This document shows, piece after piece, positions 20,578 to 30,124 of a DNA stretch of 64,000 nt (the stretch's first letter is position 1; each line of letters opens with the position of its first letter). Made by a program: the position numbers and the translations under genes. The stretch is from NCBI RefSeq assembly GCF_007747995.1, contig NZ_CP036276.1:248001-312000 (forward strand), given 5' to 3'. The stretch comes from Symmachiella dynata. GTDB lineage: Bacteria > Planctomycetota > Planctomycetia > Planctomycetales > Planctomycetaceae. The notes under the pieces were generated by a model. That model ran no database searches. It saw only the letters and a list, made by a program, of their open reading frames with translations, and was not told the DNA's origin.

Positions 20578-20886
20578 GTCACAGGTTCCTCTTTCCTAAA
20601 AAACAAAATTGGACGGTACGGATCGGTAGCGCAGAATAAAATCGGGGCGCACTTCCCCCACGCAGGAATTCAGTAGCAAGAGTTAGATTGGATCGAACTC
20701 GACGACACCGTGACTCCCCGGGGTGAAGTCCATAGAGCAGGGCGGCTGATTGGATGAGCCACCTTGTTCCGTCGCGATGCGTCGGAATTGTCTTGGCGAT
20801 CTAGGCCGAAGTAGCAAAACCGGAAACGACATCCTGTCAGAACCCGGAATCTCCACAGCAGTCAGAAATCACCGACAGCAGGGAAT

Positions 20887-20902
20887 TGCAACTTCCGTGC
20901 CT
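20887..20902 (-). promoter_or_regulatory. Sigma-54 promoter upstream of amt
   Basis: The minus-strand sequence is AGGCACGGAAGTTGCA. It matches TGGCACG-N4-TTGCW except at the first base. It lies about 310 bp before the amt start, implying a long leader, similar to the arrangement at glnA. Confidence 0.7.
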
Positions 20903-21223
20903 AACAGGCAGGCTCTCTGTGTGGTTTTCTTGCAATTCGTTGCCAGTAAAGCAATTGCGCCTGCAGAAATGTCTCAAAATACATCGGGTTTTGATAGGTT
21001 TTCTGGGGAGGTGCACCATATGCCATCGAAACATGCGCGCGAATCGGGCAGGAAGGCAGCGGGTTCGACCATATAGCGGCACGCAATCTGTGCAAGGCTC
21101 TCAAAGCGCGCAAACCGCCAATTCCCGGAATGAACTGGCAGATGGCTGCGGCCTCTGTTTTAAAGCAATGGCTCAGTTACGACTCAGAAAACGTTTTCAA
21201 ATTACGTTTTTCAACGCCCCGCT

Positions 21224-21246
21224 AGGGCGAAGCTCCTGCTGAGCCG
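21224..21246 (+). repeat. Short dispersed repeat, copy 1 (23 bp)
   Basis: This 23-bp element, starting AGGGCGAAGCTCCTGCTGAG and ending CCG, is identical to 56218-56240. Both copies are intergenic and on the same strand. An exact 23-bp match is unlikely by chance. Confidence 0.7.
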
Positions 21247-21363
21247 CTTATTCTGCTTAAAACTGCAGCGGTCCAATTGTTTTGGCATGCGTCTTGGTTC
21301 ATCACGGTTCGGAAAGAGCGTCGCTTTCCCAGTTTGAAAACATGCTCTCAGATATCAAAAACA

Positions 21364-21392
21364 GCCACCCGCCGAAAAACTCGGCGGGTGGC
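21364..21392 (-). terminator. Intrinsic terminator downstream of the porin gene
   Basis: A perfect 12-bp stem (GCCACCCGCCGA / TCGGCGGGTGGC) with a 5-base loop. On the minus strand it is followed by TGTTTTTGA. It lies about 55 bp past the stop of the beta-barrel protein. Confidence 0.9.
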
Positions 21393-21445
21393 TTGAGGAG
21401 ACGCTTTCAGATTGTCGACAAACTTGGGCGTGTTGCCAACCTGAC

Positions 21446-22678
21446 TTAGAAGGTCAGGATTGCGTCGATGCCGAAGATGTCTTGCGTGTACTCACCGTGC
21501 GGGAACCAATCGTGGCGGTATTCCGGACGGACGATCAAGTTGGCGATCGGTTTGTAGTTCACACCGAAGGTCGCTTCGTAGTAGGAGTGTTGTCCACCGG
21601 CGACGGGGGATTGTCCACCGTGATCGAATCCGGCGTCCGAGCTCCACCATTCCACCCGCGAACCAAGTTTCACTTGATCGTTGATGGTGTAGAACAGGTA
21701 TTGGTTGATACCGTATTCGTCATTTTGTCCAGCACCGGTGTCAAACGAGACCAAGTCGCTTTGCAGAACGTAGTTCCACTTTTCGGTGATGTTCACATCC
21801 AACACAATACTGTGCGAATAGCCATCACCACGTTGGCCCATGTTGCCGGCCGTCAAGATGTAGGTCAACGTGGCATCGTCGGTCAGTCCCAATGCGGCAC
21901 CACCGAGGAAGCTGCTGCCGCCATCGAATTGATCGAAGCCGGTGTCCCATCCCAACGTCCAACCACCGTACAGGGTCACATCGTCGCTGGCTTTGTAGGT
22001 CGCCAACGCACCGGTGTGAGTGAACGGTTCACTGTTGTACATGGTGTAGGCATGGCTGAAGAAGAAGTTCCCGGTCGCGGGGACGACTTCATAACCAACC
22101 AAGGTGAAAAAGTGACCAAACTTCACCGACAAGTCGCCATTGGCGATTTCACCGTAAGCCTGCGGCATCGCCCAACCATAGATACCGTGGTCCCAGCCAT
22201 TCTCGTAATCCCACCGACCGGGATTGTTGCCGAAGGCTTGGGTGTCGTAGGAATCGGTACCGTACATCAAGTCGGCCCGTGCACCCCAGTCCCAACCGTT
22301 GGAACCGTCGGCGACTTTTTCAGCGTAAATCCAGCTTTGGTGGTTGTTGAATCGGTCCGGGATGTCGTTGAACATTCCGGTTGATTCGCTGGTGTAACCC
22401 CATTGGGTCCATCCACCAATATCGAACCCGCCAACGGGCTCGGAGAAGAGTTTCCAGGGGTCATTCGATTCTTCGCAACCACCACAGCCATTGTCGCAAC
22501 CGTTGTCACAACTGGGCGCTTCACAAGCACAGCCACCTTGGCCGTAATAGTAGTTTGCGAATTCACCGGCATCGGCGCCTTGGGGGGCGAGGAATCCGAT
22601 ACCGCCAATGAGAAGCGTGGCAGCTAGTGCTTTCCCACGCGACATAACGTCGTAGATGTTTTGCAGAATGTCCGGCAT
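21446..22678 (-). CDS. Outer-membrane beta-barrel porin (BBP2-like)
   Basis: The protein of about 410 residues has a signal peptide ending near GADAGEF, then an unusual Cys-rich segment (GGCACEAPSCDNGCDNGC, then GGCEES). A beta-barrel region with alternating polar and aromatic strands follows (for example GGFDIGGWTQWGYTSES, VTLYGGWTLGWDTGFDQ). It ends with the C-terminal pattern FGIDAILTF, a final Phe as in OmpA/porin barrels. BBP2 family proteins are putative outer-membrane porins. The ATG at 22678 is chosen for its GGAGG site; a frame extension to 22720 lacks one. It lies near the amt cluster, which may hint at nitrogen-related use. Confidence 0.82.
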   Translation of the reverse strand: MPDILQNIYDVMSRGKALAATLLIGGIGFLAPQGADAGEFANYYYGQGGCACEAPSCDNGCDNGCGGCEESNDPWKLFSEPVGGFDIGGWTQWGYTSESTGMFNDIPDRFNNHQSWIYAEKVADGSNGWDWGARADLMYGTDSYDTQAFGNNPGRWDYENGWDHGIYGWAMPQAYGEIANGDLSVKFGHFFTLVGYEVVPATGNFFFSHAYTMYNSEPFTHTGALATYKASDDVTLYGGWTLGWDTGFDQFDGGSSFLGGAALGLTDDATLTYILTAGNMGQRGDGYSHSIVLDVNITEKWNYVLQSDLVSFDTGAGQNDEYGINQYLFYTINDQVKLGSRVEWWSSDAGFDHGGQSPVAGGQHSYYEATFGVNYKPIANLIVRPEYRHDWFPHGEYTQDIFGIDAILTF

Positions 22679-23219
22679 CGGATCCTCCGTGCACGCACCA
22701 CTCCCTTTGAGGAGTGACATGTTAGGAAATAGAGCGGGCTAGGGATTCGCGTTCCGTCCCAATGAGGACGTGTGGTCTTTGTTTCGCGAACTTACTTGCC
22801 TGCCGCTCAGTAAGGGTGGTCAATTCGTTCTAAGCGATGCGCGTAGCGCGATTCGCATATTCCAGCTATCGGGATGATTCTTGCAATTGACTCAACCCAC
22901 GAACCCCGCTCCGGATTTTCGTTAATACGTGAAAAATCGCTGCGCGCCGAAATCCTTGTGTGAATTACCCAATGTACTGAACGGTTTCCAAGCAAAAACC
23001 ATTTTTGCTGCGAACGAATCGCGCAAACCGCAGTTCTGTGTGATGGTCACGCGGATTTCGCCTATTCGATGGGCACGATGCGCAATCCGTCAACGAAAAA
23101 AAATCTCAAAAATTTCTAATGAGATAAGCATTCTAAGATGGAAATGCGGCGAACGCAGCGTGTTGGCGGGCACCGATCTTTGCTGCGATCGTGCGTTGCC
23201 AGCGGCTCGCGACGCCCGA
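22679..23219. other. Intergenic region upstream of the porin gene
   Basis: About 540 bp between pdxJ (3' end) and the porin start, AT-richer than its surroundings. It presumably carries the porin promoter. No sigma-54 match, hairpin terminator or RNA gene was found. Confidence 0.35.
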
Positions 23220-23936
23220 TTACAGCGTGACGAGCGACTTCATTTCGCGGACCGCTTCTTCGAATCCGACCATCAATGCGCGGGCGACAATGCTATGGCC
23301 GATGTTGAGTTCGCTCACTCCGTCGATCTCGGCAATCGGGCTGACGTTGCGATACGTCAATCCATGCCCCATGTGCACCAACAACTCGTGATCAATTCCC
23401 AAGTGGGTAGCCGTCACGAGTTGGTCGAATTCTTGGTCGCGAGCTCGCGCATTGGCTGCATCGGCATAACGCCCAGTGTGCAGCTCTATCGCATCGACCT
23501 GTAGGGTTTTCGCGGTTTCAATCTGACGTTCATCCGGATCGATGAACAGGCTGACTTCAATACCGGCTGCTTTGAGTTGCTCGGCGCACGTTTTGATCTT
23601 TGCAGCATGAGCAACAACGTCCAATCCCCCCTCGGTGGTGATCTCTTCCCGCTTTTCCGGAACCAGCGTCACTTGATCCGGTTTCACACTGAGGGCGATG
23701 GCGGTCATCTCCTCTTCGGCCGCCATCTCCAGATTCATTTTGACTTGCACCGTTTGCCGCATCACCTGCAGGTCACGGTCCTGAATGTGCCGGCGGTCTT
23801 CCCGCAGGTGCAGCGTGATGCCGTCCGCGCCACCCAACTCGGCCAAAACGGCCGCCCACACAGGATCGGGTTCAATGGTGCGGCGAGCTTGGCGGACAGT
23901 AGCAACATGGTCGATATTGACACCCAGGGCAGGCAT
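23220..23936 (-). CDS. pdxJ: Pyridoxine 5'-phosphate synthase
   Basis: The 238-residue protein begins [20 protein letters not shown]. It carries the PdxJ blocks [69 protein letters not shown] and [16 protein letters not shown]. It condenses 1-deoxyxylulose 5-phosphate with amino-acetone phosphate in the DXP-dependent vitamin B6 pathway. Upstream in-frame codons to 24104 do not resemble the family. Confidence 0.97.
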   Translation of the reverse strand: MPALGVNIDHVATVRQARRTIEPDPVWAAVLAELGGADGITLHLREDRRHIQDRDLQVMRQTVQVKMNLEMAAEEEMTAIALSVKPDQVTLVPEKREEITTEGGLDVVAHAAKIKTCAEQLKAAGIEVSLFIDPDERQIETAKTLQVDAIELHTGRYADAANARARDQEFDQLVTATHLGIDHELLVHMGHGLTYRNVSPIAEIDGVSELNIGHSIVARALMVGFEEAVREMKSLVTL

Positions 23937-24081
23937 AGCGGGACTCTCGTTCCATTTTCTGTATGGAGAAGAAATACGTGGAGCAGGATTCGCTCCACGG
24001 CGATTGCATGATTGACACGCGTATTGTGGCTGAGGTTCTCCCAGAGTTCCAGTGGGGGCGAACCACTCTCCTTGCGCGACC

Positions 24082-25101
24082 CTAATTGCGACCGAACGGT
24101 CCACTCGTCAGTCCGGACAGCCAAGAGCAACAATACATCGGGCGCGGCACGGTTGATTCCATGGCGAATTGCCACTGCGCGTCGGGATGGCTGGCTTGTG
24201 CCGAACCTAAGAGAATTTCCACCAAGGTCTCTTGGTTGTCATAGGTGATCACCCGCACGTCCTCCGGTTTGCGGTCAATGCGGGTCAGCAATTCGTCCAG
24301 TGCAGCTTCTTCGTAACCAATTTTATCAATCAGCTTGTTCTTGAGAGCGTCGTCGGCGGTATAGACCTGGCCGGTTGCCAGTTTTCGGACCTCCTTGACA
24401 TTGAGTTCCACGCGGTTATCGGCAATCACATTGACGAAGCGGTCGAACGCCTGGTCAATGATGTTATTCCAAACCGTCTGTTCAGCTGGAGTCAATTCAC
24501 GAAACGGGCTGAGCGCGTCCTTAAACGGGCCGGTTTTGATCGGTGTTGATTCCACGCCCACTTTTTCCGCCAAGCCGATCATTTGCATGCGAGGAATGAT
24601 CACCCCAATCGAGCCGGTCCAGGTCGTGGGCTCGGCAAAAATCTTACCCTGTTCTCCGGCCCCCATGGCGACGTACAGGCCGCCCGAGGCCGCCATGCTC
24701 TTCATGTGGGCCACGACCGGTTTGGTTTCTCGTAACTCGACGAGGCGATGATAAATTTCATGGCTGTCCGCAACGGCGCCTCCTGGGCTGTTGATCGACA
24801 GGAGTACGGCTTTCACATCCTTGTCGTCCTTGGCCTGCTGGATACGTCTCAAAATCCGCTGCGTGTTGGGGGCCATGATCACCCCTTGCACCTTGATCAC
24901 AGCAATTTTGTCGGTGGCGACCTTGCTGCCGGAATGAAAGTGTTCGATCGGGTCGTTGCCGTCGGTGAAGTAGGACTTGTAGCGCTCGTAGAAATAAAAA
25001 TTCAGCGCAATCGATACGAGCAGCGCTATGAAAATGAGCCTGAGCAACCAACGGCGACGTTTGGGGGGGCGGTGAGTTTCAGCGTTGGCCATAGGGGGCA
25101 T
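24082..25101 (-). CDS. sppA: Signal peptide peptidase SppA-like serine protease
   Basis: The 339-residue protein has an N-terminal basic stretch and a membrane anchor (about residues 18-38), then an S49 protease domain. Family features are [19 protein letters not shown], the catalytic Ser139 in [14 protein letters not shown], and the general base Lys194 in [10 protein letters not shown]. The length fits the single-domain (short) SppA type, which degrades cleaved signal peptides in the membrane. The last 50 residues diverge from the family. An alternative start is Met4. Confidence 0.92.
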   Translation of the reverse strand: MPPMANAETHRPPKRRRWLLRLIFIALLVSIALNFYFYERYKSYFTDGNDPIEHFHSGSKVATDKIAVIKVQGVIMAPNTQRILRRIQQAKDDKDVKAVLLSINSPGGAVADSHEIYHRLVELRETKPVVAHMKSMAASGGLYVAMGAGEQGKIFAEPTTWTGSIGVIIPRMQMIGLAEKVGVESTPIKTGPFKDALSPFRELTPAEQTVWNNIIDQAFDRFVNVIADNRVELNVKEVRKLATGQVYTADDALKNKLIDKIGYEEAALDELLTRIDRKPEDVRVITYDNQETLVEILLGSAQASHPDAQWQFAMESTVPRPMYCCSWLSGLTSGPFGRN

Positions 25102-25226
25102 GCTCCGTTAAACCGAATCCAGAGTGTTCAATGTCTCAACCATCACGAGAAAGCAAAATCAGCGCAGTAGGACGACGCTGTGTTCAGCATTCGGGGTGAT
25201 CATAACAAACCGGCGCAAATTGCACC

Positions 25227-26306
25227 TCAGTCGAACCAACCTTTGCGGTGGAACCACAACAACAAGGTTGCCACGGTCAATCCCATCCCCACCACCACGA
25301 TCGGATAGCCATATTGAGAATTTAGCGCTGGCATGTTGGGAAAATTCATTCCATAAAACCCGGCGATAAAGCCCAGCGGGATGAAAATGGTGGCGATGAT
25401 CGTCAACGTCTTCATAACTTCATTCGTGCGGTTACTGATCGCCGTTAGGTGGAAGTCACGGAGGTCGGAACAGGTTTCCCGGTAGGTGTCGATGGCATCG
25501 CCCAGTTGGATTGTGTGATCGTAACAATCGCGCAAGTAGACTCGTGATTCATCCTTGATCAACGAATGCCCGTCACGCAGCAGCGCGTTGACCGCTTCGC
25601 GATGTGGGCGCAGCGCTCGGCGGAGTTCCAGAAGTTCGCTCCGCAGCGTGTGAATGGAATGGATCGAGGTACTCCCGTCGCTGTTCATCAACGCGTCGTC
25701 CATCGCATCGAGCCGTTCACCGTAGGACTCGACCACGGGAAAATAGTGGTCGATGATCGTGTCCAGCAGCGCGTAGGCCAAATAGTCGGTCCCACCATAC
25801 CTGAGGCGACCGCTTGTTTTGCGAATGCGATCGCGGACCGGGTCGAGGCAATCGCTGGGTTCATCCTCTTGAAAGGTGAGCACGAACTTGGGGCCGACGA
25901 AAATACTAATCTGCTTGGTCTTTAGTTTTTCACTCAGGTGAACCATGCGGGCCACGATGAACAGATGGTCGTCGTAGTCCTCAACTTTGGCGCGCTGGTG
26001 CACATTGACGACATCTTCCAAAGCCAGTTTGTGCAAACCGAACATTTCGCCAATACGATTGATCACCTCGACATTTGCGAGTCCATCGACATTGATCCAA
26101 GTGACGGTATAGGTTTCCGCCAGTTCCTTCAGCCCATCCAATGAATCAACCGTTTCGTCCACGAGGTCGCCGTTGGCAAAGGCCATCACGCTCACGGATT
26201 GTTTGGTGCAGGGCGTTTGTGTAATGACTGTCCCCGGTGCCGCACCTGGCAACGACCCGCGGTTGAACCGTTTGGCCTTAGGTTTTTTATGATGTCGATG
26301 TTTCAT
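25227..26306 (-). CDS. corA: CorA-type magnesium/cobalt transporter
   Basis: The 359-residue protein has a cytoplasmic domain with ALEDVVNVHQRAKVEDYDDH and a long helix. Two C-terminal membrane helices carry the GMN signature (YGMNFPNMP) between them. CorA forms a homopentameric magnesium channel in the inner membrane. The N-terminal 30 residues are basic and His-rich (MKHRHHKKPKAKR). Length and domain order are typical. Confidence 0.95.
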   Translation of the reverse strand: MKHRHHKKPKAKRFNRGSLPGAAPGTVITQTPCTKQSVSVMAFANGDLVDETVDSLDGLKELAETYTVTWINVDGLANVEVINRIGEMFGLHKLALEDVVNVHQRAKVEDYDDHLFIVARMVHLSEKLKTKQISIFVGPKFVLTFQEDEPSDCLDPVRDRIRKTSGRLRYGGTDYLAYALLDTIIDHYFPVVESYGERLDAMDDALMNSDGSTSIHSIHTLRSELLELRRALRPHREAVNALLRDGHSLIKDESRVYLRDCYDHTIQLGDAIDTYRETCSDLRDFHLTAISNRTNEVMKTLTIIATIFIPLGFIAGFYGMNFPNMPALNSQYGYPIVVVGMGLTVATLLLWFHRKGWFD

Positions 26307-26964
26307 CGGCGACTGACCTTCCTAATGCTGTGTTCTGCGGCGCTTGCTCGCCCAATCGGCCGGGCACTGAGTGGTTGATGGGGCCCAGATGCCAGTCATG
26401 ATGCGCACGGGTCATTCTTTGAATGGTTGCCGGTGGGAAGACCGTGTGGCTCAATCGGTCTGCCATCATGGATGACCGTCAGTCGGTTTTTCAAATCCGG
26501 GGAGCATGTGTGGTGCACGATTCGGTGGTCCGATTTTCTTATGCCATGATTCGATGGCTAATTCGGGCTAAACCGAATACCATAAGAGACTAAACAAGCC
26601 AAGGCTAGTTAAAATACAGCGGAGAGAAACCTGCGACGAATGGACTGGAAATGGCCACATTTCGGTTTCCCTCGGCAATGGTTGTGTTGTTCGAATTTGT
26701 CTGTATGGACCGTTGCATGCCCCGCATTCTTTCTGTTCTGGTCCGCTGAGGACATCGTCAACTATTAGTAACGCGGGCACCGCTGGCATTGCCTCTGTTT
26801 TGGCAACCGCCGAATCGATATGAAGTTGCACGGACAATGCGAGTAGCACCCAATTCCAATACGCACTTGTGATCAACGAATTAGGCATTTCCCCCCCCTT
26901 CTACCGTTTCCTCTAAAAGCGGGACGATCAAAACCAATACCTGGATTTTGGCAAGGTAGTCAGT
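26307..26964. other. Divergent intergenic region
   Basis: About 660 bp between corA (minus) and the RimK operon (plus). One minus-strand frame (26568-26888, 106 codons) starts with a hydrophobic, signal-like segment after a G-rich run but matches nothing known; I leave it uncalled. No terminator or RNA gene is clear. Confidence 0.4.
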
Positions 26965-27486
26965 ATGGCGAAACAGTCAAAACCCGAACTTCGCGTCATT
27001 GGTTGGCGCGAATGGGTCGGGCTACCGGATTTGGGCATCAAAAAGATCAAGGCCAAAGTCGACACGGGCGCGCGGTCGTCTTCCTTGCATGCGTTTGATT
27101 TGCACGAATTTGAAAAAGAGGGTGTGAAATGGGTCCGTTTCAAAATTCATCCTCTACAGCGCACGGCAAAACGGACGATCGAAGCATCCGCGGAGATTCT
27201 CGAATATCGCACCGTGCGGAGTTCCAGTGGGGCGACCCAATTGCGGCCGGTGATTGTCACGCAGGTGGAATTGCTGGGCATCCGTTGGCCAGTGGAATTG
27301 ACGCTTGCCAATCGCGACGAAATGGGGTTCCGTATGTTGTTGGGGCGTGAAGCATTTCGACGACGATTCCTGGTGGATGCGGGGAACTCCTTCTTCGGCG
27401 GTCAGCCTAAACGAAAAAAGAAACCGAAACCGAAACCGAATTCGAAACAGCAGCCGGCTGTGAACCACACGACATCGGAGCCATAA
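26965..27486 (+). CDS. RimB-type retropepsin-like ATP-dependent zinc protease family (PF05618)
   Basis: The 173-residue protein has the family pattern GWREWVGLPDLGIKKIKAKVD, the active-site DTGARSSSLHA with Asp33, and FRMLLGREAFRRRF. The fold is related to pepsin-type aspartic proteases despite the family name. The C-terminus is a Lys/Pro-rich tail. Its stop overlaps the rimK start as TAATG, so the two are probably translationally coupled. In Pseudomonas the equivalent gene (rimB) works with RimK in S6 modification; a role in trimming RimK products is inferred. Confidence 0.88.
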   Translation: MAKQSKPELRVIGWREWVGLPDLGIKKIKAKVDTGARSSSLHAFDLHEFEKEGVKWVRFKIHPLQRTAKRTIEASAEILEYRTVRSSSGATQLRPVIVTQVELLGIRWPVELTLANRDEMGFRMLLGREAFRRRFLVDAGNSFFGGQPKRKKKPKPKPNSKQQPAVNHTTSEP

Positions 27487-28718
27487 TGAAACTCGGGATC
27501 CTTTCCTGTAATTTGAAATGCTACAGCACGCGGCGTTTACGTGAGGCCGCTGAGCAACGCGGACATAAAGTCAAAGTTCTCAACACCACCAAATTCGCCA
27601 TTGACTTGGCCGAAGGGGACCCCGACCTCTATTTTCGGCAAAAACAGCTTTCGCATTACGACGCTGTCTTGCCGCGGATCGGTGCATCGATTACTTATTT
27701 CGGCACGGCGGTTGTTCGGCAATTCGAACAGATGGACATCTTCAGCGCGAATTCATCCGCTGGGATTTCCAACTCCCGCGACAAATTACGCAGCATGCAG
27801 ATCTTGAGTCGGCATCATATCGGTATGCCGCAAACCACGTTTGTGCGTGACAAGAAAGACGTGCTGCCCGCCATTGAACGAATCGGCGGTGCGCCGGTGG
27901 TCATCAAACTGTTGGAGGGAACACAGGGAATCGGCGTGCTGCTGGCTGAAACCGTCAAGTCGGCCGAAGCGATTATCGAATTGCTGCAAAGCCAACGACA
28001 AAATGTGTTGGTGCAAAAGTTCGTCGCCGAAAGCAAAGGCCGCGACATCCGCGCGTTTGTTGTGGGCGACCGAGTTGTCGCTGCGATGCGCCGCGTCGCG
28101 CAAGGGCAGGAATTTCGCAGTAATGTCCATCGTGGCGGAGTCACCGAAGCGGTGGTACTTGATGAGACCTATTGCGAAACCGCTGTGCGGGCCGCTCAGA
28201 TCTTGGGGCTCCGCGTCGCCGGCGTCGATATGCTGGAAGGGAAGCGTGGACCGCAGATCATGGAGGTCAATTCGTCCCCCGGCTTAGAGGGCATTGAACG
28301 CTGCACACAATTGGATATCGCCGGAGCCATCATTGATTACATCGCCGCCCAGGTTGATTTTCCCGAGATCGACCTGCGGCAGCGACTGACAGTCAGCCGC
28401 GGATATGGCGTGACTGAAATTCATGTTCCCGAAGGGTCGGAATACATTGGAAAAACCGTGAGCGAATCGGGACTGCGCGACAAGGACATCAACGTACTCA
28501 CGCTGCATCGGGGCACGACCGTCATCCCCAACCCGCGCTCCGATCGTTGTTTAGAAGCGGGTGACCGGTTGTTGTGCTTTGGTAAGTTGGAATTGATGCG
28601 CGACCTCATTCCACGCAAGACAAACCGTAAACGTCGGCAGAAGGTGCGCGTGTTGCCGGAACTTCCGGTCGCCGAAGAAGTGCAGGGCGATGCAGATGGA
28701 GCCGAAACCTCTACGTAG
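27486..28718 (+). CDS. rimK: RimK-type ATP-grasp amidoligase with C-terminal RCK-C-like domain
   Basis: Residues 1-290 match RimK: ISNSRDKLRSMQILSRHHIGMP, PVVIKLLEGTQGIGVLLAE (ATP-grasp loop), VQKFVAESKGRDIRAFVVGD, and MEVNSSPGLEGIE with metal-binding Glu and Asn. Classical RimK is about 300 residues and adds glutamate to ribosomal protein S6. Here residues about 295-375 add a TrkA/RCK-C-like module (EIHVPEGSEYIGKTVSES through LEAGDRLLCFGKLE). RCK-C domains commonly bind small ligands in potassium transport regulators. The target of this ligase is not shown by the sequence. It sits second in a three-gene operon. Confidence 0.92.
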   Translation: MKLGILSCNLKCYSTRRLREAAEQRGHKVKVLNTTKFAIDLAEGDPDLYFRQKQLSHYDAVLPRIGASITYFGTAVVRQFEQMDIFSANSSAGISNSRDKLRSMQILSRHHIGMPQTTFVRDKKDVLPAIERIGGAPVVIKLLEGTQGIGVLLAETVKSAEAIIELLQSQRQNVLVQKFVAESKGRDIRAFVVGDRVVAAMRRVAQGQEFRSNVHRGGVTEAVVLDETYCETAVRAAQILGLRVAGVDMLEGKRGPQIMEVNSSPGLEGIERCTQLDIAGAIIDYIAAQVDFPEIDLRQRLTVSRGYGVTEIHVPEGSEYIGKTVSESGLRDKDINVLTLHRGTTVIPNPRSDRCLEAGDRLLCFGKLELMRDLIPRKTNRKRRQKVRVLPELPVAEEVQGDADGAETST

Positions 28719-28740
28719 GCAGAAAAAGACGAATGTCGCT

Positions 28741-29832
28741 ATGAAGAAAGACCGTGTTCGAAAACCAATTGACAAGTGGAACGGTGAGTCCATTCCCCTC
28801 GGTGCCTCCCGCGACGTCAAGCTGACTGTCAGTGAAAGCTACAGCAGCATGTCCGTCCGGATTCCGATTCACATTCGCCGCGCCAAACAAGACGGTCCGG
28901 TGGTGTTTGTCACTGCGGCGCTGCATGGCGACGAAATCAATGGCACTGGGGCGGTTCGGCAATTGGTTCAGGACCCCGATTTCGAACTGATTCGCGGCTC
29001 GATGATTTTCGTGCCGGTGCTGAACTTGCTCGCCTTCGACCGGCATTCCCGGTATCTTCCCGACCGCCGTGACTTGAATCGTTCCTTTCCCGGCAGCGAA
29101 TCGGGCAGCCTCGCCGGGCGGATGGCGCGGACGATTTTTGAGGAAATCGTCTCCCGGTGCGACTACGGAATCGACCTGCATACCGCCTCCGTTCGCCGCA
29201 CCAACTATCCCAACGTGCGGGGTGATTTGTCCGATCCCGAAGTGCGGCGGCTTGCCGTGGCGTTTGGTTCGGAAATCATTATGAATGGCGTAGGACCACC
29301 AGGAGCGTTTCGCCGCGAAGCTTGTCTGGCCGGTTGTCCTTCCATCATTATGGAAGGGGGCGAGGTCTGGAAGGTCGAACCGGGCATCGTCGAGTCCGCC
29401 GTGCGGGGCATCAAAAACGTATTGCACAATTTGGAAATGGTCGACGTCGAGCCGGTCAGTCCCGATTACCAAGTGATTGTCGAGAAATCGAAATGGATCC
29501 GGGCCGAGCATGGTGGCTTTCTGCAGTTTCACGTCAAGCCGGGCGACATCATTGCCGAAGGCCAACCGTTGGCAACGAACACAACACTGCTGGGCCGCGG
29601 TCGCAGTATGCTTCATGCACCGTTCGACTCCGTGGTCATCGGCATGACCACTTTGCCCGCCACCAGCCCGGGTGAGCCGGTCTGTAATCTCGGTAAGCTC
29701 CCCAAAGGGACAAAACCATCGAAATTGCGTCGCATGCGCCGTGAGGAAGATGGCTTGGAAGGACAAGTCGTCGAAGAACTTTCTACCAACCTTCTCATCG
29801 TTGAGCCGGGAAAACCCATGAAAAAGGGCTGA
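28741..29832 (+). CDS. Succinylglutamate desuccinylase/aspartoacylase family zinc hydrolase
   Basis: The M14-like zinc site is visible: LHGDEINGTG gives His62 and Glu65, and IDLHTAS gives His147. DRRDLNRSFPG is the usual substrate-binding Arg/Asn block. A C-terminal beta domain (GGFLQFHVKPGDIIAEGQPLA) follows, as in AstE-like proteins. These enzymes cleave amide bonds of N-acyl amino acids or C-terminal residues. It follows rimK by 22 bp, so it probably hydrolyses a product of that ligase (inference). An upstream start at 28690 or 28696, overlapping rimK, is possible. Confidence 0.88.
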   Translation: MKKDRVRKPIDKWNGESIPLGASRDVKLTVSESYSSMSVRIPIHIRRAKQDGPVVFVTAALHGDEINGTGAVRQLVQDPDFELIRGSMIFVPVLNLLAFDRHSRYLPDRRDLNRSFPGSESGSLAGRMARTIFEEIVSRCDYGIDLHTASVRRTNYPNVRGDLSDPEVRRLAVAFGSEIIMNGVGPPGAFRREACLAGCPSIIMEGGEVWKVEPGIVESAVRGIKNVLHNLEMVDVEPVSPDYQVIVEKSKWIRAEHGGFLQFHVKPGDIIAEGQPLATNTTLLGRGRSMLHAPFDSVVIGMTTLPATSPGEPVCNLGKLPKGTKPSKLRRMRREEDGLEGQVVEELSTNLLIVEPGKPMKKG

Positions 29833-30124
29833 CCGGGCGCAGCAGAGGGGAAAATCACAAAAAACGACTCATCACTGAGCGGTTACGTTGGTTGTTCGCG
29901 TACAATGATCAAACCCTGACCTGTGCGAGTCGCCTAACAGCTGTGGGGTGTCCTCGCTTGCCGTTCGGCGAATTGGCATCTACATTTGAGAAGAGCGCCG
30001 CCGATACCCATTTGACAAGAACGAGTTTTAAAACCGAGTTGCGCTTGTTCCGGAAATTTACGAAACAACGTCAGTGGGACGCGTCAGAGGGTTTTGAAAC
30101 AACTTCTAGGAACCTTAGGTACTC

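Larger units (their letters stand above)
20578..21363. other. Long intergenic region upstream of amt
   Basis: No convincing gene is present. The stretch contains a sigma-54 promoter match (20887-20902) pointing toward amt and a short dispersed repeat (21224-21246). The terminator of the porin gene (21364-21392) forms its far edge. Short frames on both strands lack protein features. Confidence 0.5.

Noticed and set aside
26568-26888. 106-codon minus-strand frame with a hydrophobic start
   Set aside because: Signal-like N-terminus and a G-rich run upstream, but no family match and an odd hydrophobic C-terminus; too weak to call.
28711-29766. 351-codon minus-strand open frame
   Set aside because: Antisense shadow of the AstE/aspartoacylase-like gene; no recognisable protein features.
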